Made by a program: the position numbers and the translations under genes. Below, piece after piece: positions 9,177 to 17,207 of a stretch of DNA of 64,000 nucleotides. Within the stretch, counting starts at the first letter, position 1. Each line of letters starts with the position of its first letter. The DNA is from Candidatus Phyllobacterium onerii (GTDB taxonomy: Bacteria; Pseudomonadota; Alphaproteobacteria; Rhizobiales; Rhizobiaceae): contig NZ_JAQMHX010000007.1 of NCBI RefSeq assembly GCF_028331445.1, forward strand, positions 186,001 through 250,000, written 5' to 3'. The notes below the pieces were generated by a model. It was given only the letters and a program-made list of their open reading frames with translations, made no database searches and was not told the origin of the DNA.

Positions 9177-9818
9177 CTACTTCGCTTGCGCCATCAAGAT
9201 CTTTGCCGCGAACGCGGAAAAAACGCCCGCGAAAAGCCAATCTGTGATCCGAGTGACGGTCGGGTTTTTCTTGAGCAGTTTGGAAAACTTGTCCGCCGCG
9301 ATAATCATCGGCGCGACCACAGGCAGGGCGAGCGGGATAAACAGCACACCTAGAAAAAACAACTTTCCGGGTGCGTGAGGATCCGAGGCCGAGACGAACT
9401 GCGGCAGGAAGGTCATGAAAAACAGGATGATTTTCGGATTGAGCAGATTGATTCCGAAGCCAGTCAGCCAGTTTTGAAACAATGTATGCGATTGGCCGAC
9501 CTGCTTTTCTGGCGAGAACGCTGAACCATGACGGATTGCCTGATAGGCAAGCCATACCAGGTATCCCGCGCCGACAATCTTGAGCGCAAGAAACGCGCTC
9601 GGTGATGCAACAATCAACGCCGAAAGGCCGATAGCCACCATCGTAGTGTGCACCACAATGCCGCTGCTTGCACCCGCCAGACAGGCAAAACCCGCGGCCT
9701 TGCCTTCCGACAAAGCGCGGCCCACGAAAAGCGTCATGTCAGGCCCGGGGGTGATTGAAAGAACAAAGGTCGCAACAGCAAATTGCAGGATAATCGACCA
9801 TTCAGGAATGAAGTTCAT
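9177..9818 (-). CDS. LysE/RhtB family amino-acid exporter
   Basis: 213 residues with six hydrophobic segments and the N-terminal family signature SITPGPDMTLFVGRAL. LysE/RhtB proteins export lysine, arginine, homoserine, threonine or related metabolites across the inner membrane. It is divergent from argG, which hints at arginine but does not prove it. Its end lies 8 bases from the convergent membrane-protein gene. Confidence 0.88.
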   Translation of the reverse strand: MNFIPEWSIILQFAVATFVLSITPGPDMTLFVGRALSEGKAAGFACLAGASSGIVVHTTMVAIGLSALIVASPSAFLALKIVGAGYLVWLAYQAIRHGSAFSPEKQVGQSHTLFQNWLTGFGINLLNPKIILFFMTFLPQFVSASDPHAPGKLFFLGVLFIPLALPVVAPMIIAADKFSKLLKKNPTVTRITDWLFAGVFSAFAAKILMAQAK

Positions 9819-10067
9819 TTACAAGCTCCGCAACGAATTTGACGGAAGCTAACGCGACTATCGGATTTTAACCACCCGCTTTCGACGCCTGCCGCCTGTT
9901 TTATGCGATGCATTTTTCGAATGTTGTTCTCGAACGGCTGTCTTCTCCGGTTCCCCAGCGACACGAGACCTGCACGGGGGAGCTGTCGGTCTCCGATACC
10001 AGCCTTGCCAACAGCACCGCACCTGCTAAAAGACCTGCAAGAAATGGCCGATATGCAGGAAAACAGA

Positions 10068-11291
10068 ATGAACAAGTGGAAAGACGTCAAGAAGGTCGTG
10101 CTCGCCTATTCGGGCGGGCTCGACACATCCATCATCCTGAAGTGGCTGCAGACGGAACTCGGCGCTGAAGTCGTCACCTTCACCGCGGATCTTGGCCAGG
10201 GCGAGGAACTCGAGCCGGCTCGAAAAAAAGCCGAAATGCTCGGCATCAAGGAGATTTATATCGAGGACGTCCGCGAGGAATTCGTTCGCGATTTCGTCTT
10301 TCCGATGTTCCGCGCCAATGCCGTCTACGAAGGCGTCTATCTGCTCGGCACTTCGATTGCCCGCCCGCTGATTTCAAAGCATCTCGTCGAGATCGCAGCC
10401 CGTACGGGCGCTGACGCAATTGCCCACGGCGCGACCGGCAAGGGCAACGATCAGGTCCGCTTCGAGCTTTCCGCCTATGCGCTCAATCCGGATATCAGGG
10501 TGATCGCCCCCTGGCGTGACTGGACCTTCAAATCGCGCACGGATCTTCTGGAGTTTGCGCGCGAACATCAGATTCCGATCGCCAAGGACAAGCTTGGCGA
10601 GGCCCCGTTCTCCGTGGACGCAAACCTTTTGCACTCTTCGTCGGAAGGCAAGGTGCTTGAAGATCCGTGGGTAGAGGCTCCAGAGTATGTCCACCAGCGC
10701 ACGATCTCGCCGATGGAAGCGCCCGATAAAGTAACGGAAATCGAAATCGCTTTCGAAAAGGGCGATGCAGTTGCCATCGACGGCAAGCCGCTCTCCCCTG
10801 CAACATTGTTAAAAGCGCTCAATGACCTTGGCCGCGACAATGGTATCGGCCGTCTTGATCTCGTCGAAAACCGTTTCGTCGGCATGAAGTCACGCGGTGT
10901 TTATGAGACGCCCGGGGGCACAATACTTCTTGCCGCACACCGCGCAATGGAATCGATTACGCTCGATCGCGGCGCGGCCCATCTCAAAGATGAATTCATG
11001 CCGCGCTATGCCGAGCTAATCTACAACGGCTTCTGGTTCTCGCCGGAGCGGGAAATGCTGCAGGCCATGATCGACAAAAGCCAGGACGATGTAGAAGGCT
11101 CCGTTCGTTTGAAGCTATACAAGGGCAACGTCATGGTTTCCGGCCGGAAATCGAAGAAGTCGCTCTACTCGGACGCTCTCGTAACTTTCGAGGACGACCG
11201 CGGCGCTTATGACCAGAAGGACGCCGCTGGATTTATCCGCCTCAACGCGTTGCGGCTGCGCACGCTTGCCGCCCGCAAGCGCAACAGCTGA
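10068..11291 (+). CDS. argG: argininosuccinate synthase
   Basis: 407 residues. The N-terminal ATP pyrophosphatase loop is SGGLDT (15-20), and family blocks such as [13 protein letters not shown] and [10 protein letters not shown] are intact. It joins citrulline and aspartate using ATP in arginine synthesis. The ATG at 10068 is chosen for its AGGA site 7 bases upstream and because homologues begin with a short lead into the [14 protein letters not shown] block. An in-frame ATG at 9903 would add 55 residues unlike the family. Confidence 0.95.
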   Translation: MNKWKDVKKVVLAYSGGLDTSIILKWLQTELGAEVVTFTADLGQGEELEPARKKAEMLGIKEIYIEDVREEFVRDFVFPMFRANAVYEGVYLLGTSIARPLISKHLVEIAARTGADAIAHGATGKGNDQVRFELSAYALNPDIRVIAPWRDWTFKSRTDLLEFAREHQIPIAKDKLGEAPFSVDANLLHSSSEGKVLEDPWVEAPEYVHQRTISPMEAPDKVTEIEIAFEKGDAVAIDGKPLSPATLLKALNDLGRDNGIGRLDLVENRFVGMKSRGVYETPGGTILLAAHRAMESITLDRGAAHLKDEFMPRYAELIYNGFWFSPEREMLQAMIDKSQDDVEGSVRLKLYKGNVMVSGRKSKKSLYSDALVTFEDDRGAYDQKDAAGFIRLNALRLRTLAARKRNS

Positions 11292-11311
11292 TATTTCCGA
11301 ACACGAAACGA

Positions 11312-11336
11312 AGCGGGGCCCTGCCCCGCTTTTTGT
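11312..11336 (+). terminator. rho-independent terminator of argG
   Basis: AGCGGGGC (11312-11319), a CCT loop, then GCCCCGCT (11323-11330), followed by a T-rich run. Confidence 0.9.
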
Positions 11337-11442
11337 TTTCAACGATGCTGCTACTTTCTTGACGACGCGGCTTGTGGCTGCACCGTCTCCGTCTTAGATG
11401 TTAGAACCTTGTTGTTCTTCCCACCTGACGGAGCGCGCGCCG

Positions 11443-13491
11443 ATGTCCTCAACGAAACCGTCCATAAACGCAGCACTGACAGAGTGGACAGGGGCCCTTG
11501 GGCTGCCCGACTTTACCGCTTTCAAGGATGACGACTTCGCCGCTGCCTTTGACGCCGCCCTTGCGGCCGACCTCGCCGATATCGAGGCCGTGGTTAATCA
11601 GCACGACGTCCCGACGATTGAGAACACGCTGAAAGCCTTGCAACTTTCCGGCAAGGACCTGGATCGTATCTCCGCAATCTTCTGGCTGCGGGCCGGTGCC
11701 CATACCAATGAAACGATCCAGGCGCTTGAACGGGTCATCGCACCGAAGATGTCACGCCATTCTTCCTCGATCATGATGAACCCGTTGCTTTTCTCGCGTA
11801 TCGATTCGCTTTACGAGCAGCGCGATCTGCTCGGCCTCGATCCCGAAACAGATCGTGTGCTTGAAAAAACCTGGAAAGGTTTTGTGCGCAGCGGCGCGCG
11901 GCTCGATGAACAAGGCAAGGCACGGCTTGCCGACATCAATGAAAGGTTGGCGAGCCTTGGCGCACAATTCGGGCAGAATGTGCAAAAAGACGAAGCGGAC
12001 TGGGCACTGTTCATCACGGACGAGACGGAACTAGCCGGTTTGCCAGATTTTGTGCGTGATGCGATGCGCGGCGCCGCCGAAGAACGTGACCGACCCGATG
12101 CGTGGGCCGTCACACTATCCCGCTCCATTATCGAACCGTTCCTGTCCTTCTCCGAGAACCGCCCCCTGCGCGAAAAGTCGTTCCGTGCCTGGGCAGCCCG
12201 GGGCGAAAATGGCGGCGAAACGGACAATACAAACATCGTTGCCGAAATGGTGAAGCTGCGTGCGGAAAAAGCCATTCTGCTCGGCTATAAAAGCTTCGCA
12301 GCTTACAAGCTCGATGACACGATGGCCAAAACGCCCAAAGCGGTTATGGACTTGCTGGAGCCAGTCTGGGACAAAGCCAAGGCGCGCGCCGCCGAAGAAG
12401 AGACCGATCTGCAGCGACTTATTACCGGCGAAGGCCGCAATCACAAAGTCGAACCCTGGGACTGGCGCTACTATGCCGAGAAACTGCGCAACGAACGTTT
12501 CGCTTTCGACGAGGCCGAACTGAAACCTTACCTGCAACTGGAGAAGGTCATTGAGGCCTGCTTCGACGTCGCGACACGTCTGTTCGGAATTACGTTCGAG
12601 GAGAAACAGGGCATTCCGACCTGGCACCCCGATGTCCGCGTCTGGGAAGTTTTCAATGCGGATGGCAGCCAACGCGGTCTTTTCCTTGGCGACTACTTCA
12701 ATCGCCAATCGAAGCGGTCTGGCGCATGGATGAGTGCGCTACAGTCGCAGGACAAACTCGATGGTGAACATAAGCCAATCATCTACAACGTCATGAATTT
12801 CGCCAAGCCGCCCAAGGGTGAGCCTGCTCTGCTATCGCTTGATGGTGCGAAAACGCTGTTTCATGAGTTTGGCCATGCGCTGCACGGACTTTTGTCTGAC
12901 GTCACCTGGCCAGCCGTTTCCGGCACATCCGTATCGCGTGACTTTGTCGAATTGCCATCTCAACTCTACGAGCACTGGCTGACCGTGCCGGCCATTCTAG
13001 AGAAATATGCGATTCATTACCGCACCGGCGAAGCGATGCCGAAGGCCTTGCTCGACAAGGTGCTCGCGGCCAATACATTCAATGCGGGGTTCACCACCGT
13101 GGAATTCACCTCGTCTGCGCTGGTTGACATGGCGTTTCATGCGGACGGTACCCCGCCCGTCGATCCGATCAAATTCGAGGCCGATACATTGAGGCAACTG
13201 GAGATGCCCGACGCCATTATCATGCGCCATCGCACCCCACACTTCACGCACGTTTTTTCCGGGGATGGTTATTCGGCCGGCTATTATTCTTACATGTGGT
13301 CGGAGGTACTGGATGCAGATGCGTTCAAGGCATTCGAGGAGACCGGCGATGTGTTCAACAGTGATCTCGCTGCGAAGCTGAGACAACATATCTACTCAGC
13401 GGGTGGAAGCCGTGATCCGGAAGATCTCTATAAGGCGTTTCGCGGCAAGATGCCCACGCCCGATGCCATGATCGAAAAGCGTGGGCTTTGA
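11443..13491 (+). CDS. M3 family zinc metallopeptidase (oligopeptidase A / Dcp type)
   Basis: 682 residues. The zinc site HEFGH lies at 474-478, with the third ligand probably Glu503 in RDFVELPSQ. The large helical N-terminal half matches the thimet-oligopeptidase fold. Cytoplasmic M3 enzymes degrade short peptides, including cleaved signal peptides. There is no signal sequence. I chose the ATG at 11443 (GGAG 9 bases upstream) over 11398, because the extra 15 residues look unlike the family. PrlC and Dcp cannot be separated with confidence from sequence alone. Confidence 0.9.
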   Translation: MSSTKPSINAALTEWTGALGLPDFTAFKDDDFAAAFDAALAADLADIEAVVNQHDVPTIENTLKALQLSGKDLDRISAIFWLRAGAHTNETIQALERVIAPKMSRHSSSIMMNPLLFSRIDSLYEQRDLLGLDPETDRVLEKTWKGFVRSGARLDEQGKARLADINERLASLGAQFGQNVQKDEADWALFITDETELAGLPDFVRDAMRGAAEERDRPDAWAVTLSRSIIEPFLSFSENRPLREKSFRAWAARGENGGETDNTNIVAEMVKLRAEKAILLGYKSFAAYKLDDTMAKTPKAVMDLLEPVWDKAKARAAEEETDLQRLITGEGRNHKVEPWDWRYYAEKLRNERFAFDEAELKPYLQLEKVIEACFDVATRLFGITFEEKQGIPTWHPDVRVWEVFNADGSQRGLFLGDYFNRQSKRSGAWMSALQSQDKLDGEHKPIIYNVMNFAKPPKGEPALLSLDGAKTLFHEFGHALHGLLSDVTWPAVSGTSVSRDFVELPSQLYEHWLTVPAILEKYAIHYRTGEAMPKALLDKVLAANTFNAGFTTVEFTSSALVDMAFHADGTPPVDPIKFEADTLRQLEMPDAIIMRHRTPHFTHVFSGDGYSAGYYSYMWSEVLDADAFKAFEETGDVFNSDLAAKLRQHIYSAGGSRDPEDLYKAFRGKMPTPDAMIEKRGL

Positions 13492-13509
13492 TTTGACGCA
13501 AGGTTCAGA

Positions 13510-14331
13510 TCAGGCCTTGGCGAAATCCAGAAGGTCCTTGTTGAGCTGATTCTTGTGCGTCGTCGCAAGACCGTGAGGCGCACCTGGATAGACCTTCAGG
13601 GTAGCGTCCTTCACGATCTTCACAGCCTTGCGTGCCGCATCGTCGATCGGCACGATCTGGTCGTCATCGCCATGGATGAACAAGGTCGGAATGTCGAACT
13701 TCTTCAGATCTTCCGTAAGGTCGGTCTCGGAAAATGCTTTGATGCAGAAGTAGGAGGCGGGCATCCCCGCCATCATACCTTGCAGCCAGAAGAAATCTCT
13801 GACGCCTTCGGAAATTTTCGCGCCAGTACGGTTATAGCCATAGAACGGTAGCGACAGGTCTGTGAAGAACTGCGACCGGTCAGCGAGGACCCCATCGCGC
13901 AGACCATTGAAGACGTCTATAGGCAAGCCTTCGGGATTGGCCTCGGTTTTCAGCATCAACGGGGGAATGGCCCCGACAAGCACTGCTTTGGCAACACGTT
14001 TTGTGCCATGCCGTCCGATATAACGGGCAACTTCACCGCCGCCCGTCGAATGGCCGATCATGATTGCATCCTTCAGATCGAGCTTTTCAAACAGTTCCGC
14101 CAGATCATCCGCATAGGTATCCAGATCATTGCCATTCCAGGGCTGGCTGGAGCGTCCATGACCGCGGCGGTCATGCGCAATGACGCGGTAGCCATTTGAG
14201 GCGAGGAAGAACATCTGATCTTCCCAGGCATCCGAAGAGAGCGGCCAGCCATGGCTGAAAACCACCGGCTGTCCCTTGCCCCAGTCCTTATAGTAGATTT
14301 CGGCACCGTCTTTTGTGGTGATCGTAGGCAT
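13510..14331 (-). CDS. alpha/beta hydrolase, non-heme chloroperoxidase / arylesterase type
   Basis: 273 residues of cofactor-free haloperoxidase-like hydrolase. The nucleophile elbow is GHSTGG (Ser95), the acid lies in [10 protein letters not shown], and the base is His in GAPHGL near residue 253. HGWP near residue 28 forms the oxyanion site. Family members hydrolyse aryl esters and show perhydrolase side activity. It lies downstream of ohr in the same direction with 182 bases between; a TTGACA-like box at 14517-14512 suggests its own promoter. Confidence 0.88.
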   Translation of the reverse strand: MPTITTKDGAEIYYKDWGKGQPVVFSHGWPLSSDAWEDQMFFLASNGYRVIAHDRRGHGRSSQPWNGNDLDTYADDLAELFEKLDLKDAIMIGHSTGGGEVARYIGRHGTKRVAKAVLVGAIPPLMLKTEANPEGLPIDVFNGLRDGVLADRSQFFTDLSLPFYGYNRTGAKISEGVRDFFWLQGMMAGMPASYFCIKAFSETDLTEDLKKFDIPTLFIHGDDDQIVPIDDAARKAVKIVKDATLKVYPGAPHGLATTHKNQLNKDLLDFAKA

Positions 14332-14513
14332 GGCTATATCCTTTCGCTGGTTGGTTTGATTTCCGGTTGCACGGCATCTGGGCAGCTAACCCACCGCTCG
14401 TTGCAGCAACATCACATGCTGATGGTCGGAAAGGGAGCGGGGACGTCGTATGTAGCGGGATATCGCTCTCGGTGTAACTTCCTCTGATAACCCTAGTACG
14501 ACAACCCCGGGTG

Positions 14514-14936
14514 TCAATTAATCGATATACGTACGTTGAGGTTGCTGCGCGTGGCTTCCGAATAAGGGCAAACAACGTGCGCGGCATCGACGAGTTCCCG
14601 AGCCTGTCCAGCTTCCACGCCCGGCAGGGTGACGGCAAGCGCAACATCAAGCCCAAAGCCCTTGCCGTCATCGCGCGGACCAATGCCAACTGTTGCAGTG
14701 ACAGTGCTCTCCTCGGATAGCTTCACTTTCTTCTGGCCGGCCACGTATTTGATTGCGCTGAGAAAGCAGGCAGAATAGCCGGCTCCAAACAGCTGTTCCG
14801 GATTGGTGCCATCACCACCATTGCCGCCGAGTTCCTTTGGCGTTGAAAGTGTAATTTGCAAGCGGCCATCTTCACTTGCCGCACGGCCCTCACGGCCACC
14901 GGTTGCTGTCGCCTTCGTAGTGTAGAGAATGCTCAT
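14514..14936 (-). CDS. ohr: organic hydroperoxide resistance protein Ohr
   Basis: 140 residues with the two redox cysteines of Ohr: Cys57 in YSACF and Cys123 in VVCPYSEATR. The catalytic Arg lies in GREGR near residue 18. Ohr reduces fatty-acid and other organic hydroperoxides, taking electrons from lipoylated enzymes. The ATG at 14936 has AAGGA upstream; the longer frame to 14966 adds ten unconserved residues. It is divergent from ohrR, with two palindromic operators between them. Confidence 0.95.
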   Translation of the reverse strand: MSILYTTKATATGGREGRAASEDGRLQITLSTPKELGGNGGDGTNPEQLFGAGYSACFLSAIKYVAGQKKVKLSEESTVTATVGIGPRDDGKGFGLDVALAVTLPGVEAGQARELVDAAHVVCPYSEATRSNLNVRISIN

Positions 14937-14979
14937 AGCTTGTTCCTTAGGTTGGTTGTTCGGCACGTATTAACTTGCA

Positions 14980-14993
14980 TACAATTAAATTGT
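14980..14993. promoter_or_regulatory. OhrR operator 1 (ohr side)
   Basis: TACAATTAAATTGT is an AATT-based inverted repeat of the type bound by OhrR repressors. It lies 44 bases upstream of the ohr start. Confidence 0.7.
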
Positions 14994-15033
14994 GCGCAAT
15001 GGGTATTTTGAGTGACGAAAAATTTAATGATGC

Positions 15034-15046
15034 GCAATTCAATTGC
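15034..15046. promoter_or_regulatory. OhrR operator 2 (ohrR side)
   Basis: GCAATTCAATTGC is a perfect 6-1-6 palindrome 39 bases before the ohrR start, consistent with autoregulation. It shares the AATT half-sites of operator 1. Confidence 0.6.
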
Positions 15047-15084
15047 TTTTGCTATCTTGCAATGCCCTAGAAGGACGATGAACA

Positions 15085-15555
15085 ATGAACGCAACATCAG
15101 GAAATGCACCGGACTCGCTCCTCAAACTGGAAAACTTCCTGTGCTTCGCCATCTATTCGACCGCCAACGCTGTGACTCGTGCCTACCAGCCGCGCCTGGC
15201 GGCACTCGGCCTGACCTACCCGCAATATCTTGTGATGGTGGTGCTCTGGGAGCGGGAAAACCAGACGGTTAAATCGATCGGCGACAAGCTCAGTCTCGAT
15301 TCAGGCACGCTAACGCCGCTTCTAAAACGTCTGGAAAGCGCGGGCTTGATCACACGCCGCCGCGATACTGTGGATGAGCGTCAGGTTCTGATCGGACTTA
15401 CGGATGAAGGCCGCGCCATGCGAAAAAGCGCAGAGGCCATACCCATTGCAATCGGACGGGCATTTGGCTGCACCCTGGGCGAGGCAAAAGACTTGCGCGC
15501 CGAATTACTGACCGTGCGCGATAATCTCATCGCCAGTATCGACGATGCCAAATAA
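15085..15555 (+). CDS. ohrR: MarR-family organic peroxide sensor/repressor OhrR
   Basis: 156 residues with a winged-helix MarR fold; the wing is around [10 protein letters not shown] (91-100). The peroxide-sensing Cys20 is in [12 protein letters not shown] second cysteine, Cys129, sits where 2-Cys OhrR proteins such as the Xanthomonas one form the inter-subunit disulfide, so this is probably a 2-Cys type. It represses the divergent ohr gene and itself until oxidised by organic peroxides. Confidence 0.93.
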   Translation: MNATSGNAPDSLLKLENFLCFAIYSTANAVTRAYQPRLAALGLTYPQYLVMVVLWERENQTVKSIGDKLSLDSGTLTPLLKRLESAGLITRRRDTVDERQVLIGLTDEGRAMRKSAEAIPIAIGRAFGCTLGEAKDLRAELLTVRDNLIASIDDAK

Positions 15556-15556
15556 A

Positions 15557-15580
15557 AAGGGCGCAGTTTTCCGCGCCCTT
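15557..15580. terminator. terminator between ohrR and asd (probably bidirectional)
   Basis: AAGGGCGC (15557-15564) pairs with GCGCCCTT (15573-15580). A-rich sequence lies on the left and TT on the right, between convergent ohrR and asd. Confidence 0.75.
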
Positions 15581-15603
15581 CTGTAGTTCACTAGGCCAGA
15601 TAG

Positions 15604-16638
15604 TCAGGCCGCGATCTTTTTCGGCTGAATGAGGCCGCGCGCAACCAGAAGCTCGGCGATCTGGATCGCATTAAGCGCCGCACCCTTGCGCAGGTTATCG
15701 GAAACGATCCAGATAGAGAGACCGTTTTCGACCGTGATATCTTCGCGGATACGTGAAATATAAGTCGCATCTTCGCCGGCGGCCTCGTAAGGCGTGATGT
15801 AGCCGCCATCTTCGTGGCGATCAACAACCAGGCATCCGGGCGCATCGCTCAGGATCTCGCGGGCTTCCTCGGCGCTCATGGGGCTTTCGAATTCGATATT
15901 TACCGCTTCCGAGTGACCGATGAATACCGGTACGCGGACGCAGGTCGCCGTGAGCTTGATCTTCGGATCGAGCATCTTCTTGGTCTCGGCGACCATCTTC
16001 CACTCTTCCTTGGTCGAGCCATCTTCCATGAAGACGTCGATGTGCGGAATGACATTGAAGGCAATGCGCTTGGTAAACTTCTTGGCTTCCACCGGATCGG
16101 CGACAAATACCGCGCGCGACTGCTGAAACAGTTCGTCCATGCCGTCCTTGCCGGCGCCCGACACGGATTGATAGGTCGCGATCACCAGGCGCTTGATCCT
16201 GGCCTTGTCATGCAACGGCTTCAGTGCGACCACGAGCTGCGCCGTCGAGCAGTTCGGATTGGCGATGATATTCTTCTTGGTGAAGCCGACAATTGCATCG
16301 GGATTAACTTCCGGGACGATCAGCGGTACGTTTGAATCGTAGCGCCACGCGGAAGAGTTATCGATGACAACGCAACCCTGCGCGCCGATCTTCGGTGACC
16401 ATTCCTTCGAGATATTACCGCCTGCAGACATCAGGCAGATGTCTGTATCGGAAAAATCGTAATTATCGAGGTTTTTGACCTTGAGCGTCCGGTCGCCAAA
16501 GGACACCTCGGTTCCCTGTGAACGGCGCGAGGCGAGCGCCACGACTTCGCTGACCGGAAAGCCACGCTCCTCCAGTATTGTAAGCATTTCGCGGCCCACA
16601 TTGCCTGTGGCACCAACAACCGCAACCTTGAAACTCAT
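15604..16638 (-). CDS. asd: aspartate-semialdehyde dehydrogenase
   Basis: 344 residues. The NADP loop is GATGNVGREM (9-18), the active-site Cys130 is in ANPNCSTAQ, and the base His lies in FIGHSEAV. It reduces aspartyl phosphate to aspartate semialdehyde, the branch point to lysine/diaminopimelate, threonine and methionine. AGGAGATATTACAG precedes the ATG at 16638. Upstream on the same strand is a 43-codon frame rich in Thr and Lys codons, then two hairpins, a layout that suggests leader control. Confidence 0.95.
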   Translation of the reverse strand: MSFKVAVVGATGNVGREMLTILEERGFPVSEVVALASRRSQGTEVSFGDRTLKVKNLDNYDFSDTDICLMSAGGNISKEWSPKIGAQGCVVIDNSSAWRYDSNVPLIVPEVNPDAIVGFTKKNIIANPNCSTAQLVVALKPLHDKARIKRLVIATYQSVSGAGKDGMDELFQQSRAVFVADPVEAKKFTKRIAFNVIPHIDVFMEDGSTKEEWKMVAETKKMLDPKIKLTATCVRVPVFIGHSEAVNIEFESPMSAEEAREILSDAPGCLVVDRHEDGGYITPYEAAGEDATYISRIREDITVENGLSIWIVSDNLRKGAALNAIQIAELLVARGLIQPKKIAA

Positions 16639-16671
16639 CTGTAATATCTCCTGTCCCTCTCTGCTGTATAA

Positions 16672-16720
16672 ACCCGCTGGCCACTGCGGGTCTTCTCCCC
16701 CGGGCCGGACCCGGGAGGGG
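16672..16720 (-). promoter_or_regulatory. tandem hairpins in the asd leader, candidate attenuator
   Basis: Hairpin B pairs 16720-16710 with 16704-16695 (CCCGGG core, 5-base loop). Hairpin A pairs ACCCGC with GCGGGT (16691-16686 with 16677-16672) and is followed on the minus strand by TTATA. The segment CCTGCT (16729-16724), just after the upstream small ORF, could instead pair with AGCGGG in the 3' arm of hairpin A, giving a competing fold. The U-run is short, so it may act on translation rather than termination. Inferred from base pairing only. Confidence 0.45.
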
Positions 16721-16739
16721 GCGAGCAGGCCAAGGGAAA

Positions 16740-16871
16740 TCAGACCGTTTTGGTGGTCGTTTTCGCAGTCTGTTTGGCCGAAATTTCAAGGGCAAGAGCG
16801 CGCGCGTCAATTTCTCCGGCAAGCTTGCCGGAACCGTTCGTCGAAAACAGCGCTGTTGATTCGTCACCCAT
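16740..16871 (-). CDS. 43-residue peptide with Thr/Lys-rich end, upstream of asd
   Basis: Starts at the ATG at 16871 with AAGGAG 8 bases upstream, and stops 101 bases before asd. The last dozen residues read AKQTAKTTTKTV: five Thr and three Lys codons. An in-frame ATG at 16943 would give 67 residues but lacks such a ribosome site. It could be a leader peptide sensing Thr/Lys-tRNA charging for asd, or simply a small conserved protein. At 43 residues it is long for an attenuator peptide. I recognise no family. Confidence 0.5.
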   Translation of the reverse strand: MGDESTALFSTNGSGKLAGEIDARALALEISAKQTAKTTTKTV

Positions 16872-17207
16872 GCGGGCATCTCCTTGTCCGCCTGTGCTTG
16901 TACGCGGTTTCGGTAAAGAGTCAATTGTCTCGGCAAATGACAAGAATATGTCATGTTACGCACAATTTTCGCCAATTGACGTAAGATGCGGGCTTTGCTT
17001 TGATCAATATATGGTGAACACTTCATCCGTATATCGGGTGCGTGACCTTTGGGGGGAAGAATTCCGGGGGACATTCACCGGCGCGTGGTCAACAGCGGCG
17101 CAATAGGCTCCGCCGATGACCAAGCGTAGTGTCGACAGTCGAGAACATGGCAAAGGGGTTACCGGTCATGTTCTTGGCTCAACTGCTGTTTTCTGGGAGG
17201 AAATGAG
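16872..17207. other. control region between the small ORF and the MHS transporter gene
   Basis: About 335 bases without a convincing gene. It holds nested inverted repeats at 16920-16980: outer arms GTCAATTG/CAATTGAC, inner arms ATGACA/TGTCAT around AGAATA. A second inverted repeat, AGAACATG/CATGTTCT (17142-17149 and 17167-17174), lies in the transporter leader. The divergent promoters of the asd leader and the transporter should lie here. Confidence 0.5.

Noticed and set aside
9903-10067. Arg-containing N-terminal extension or leader for argG
   Set aside because: It is in frame with argG without a stop, so it cannot act as a separate leader, and Arg codons are not clustered at its end.
16750-17106. 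118-codon plus-strand frame upstream of the MHS transporter
   Set aside because: It covers the minus-strand small ORF, which has the better ribosome site, and it reads through the palindromes.
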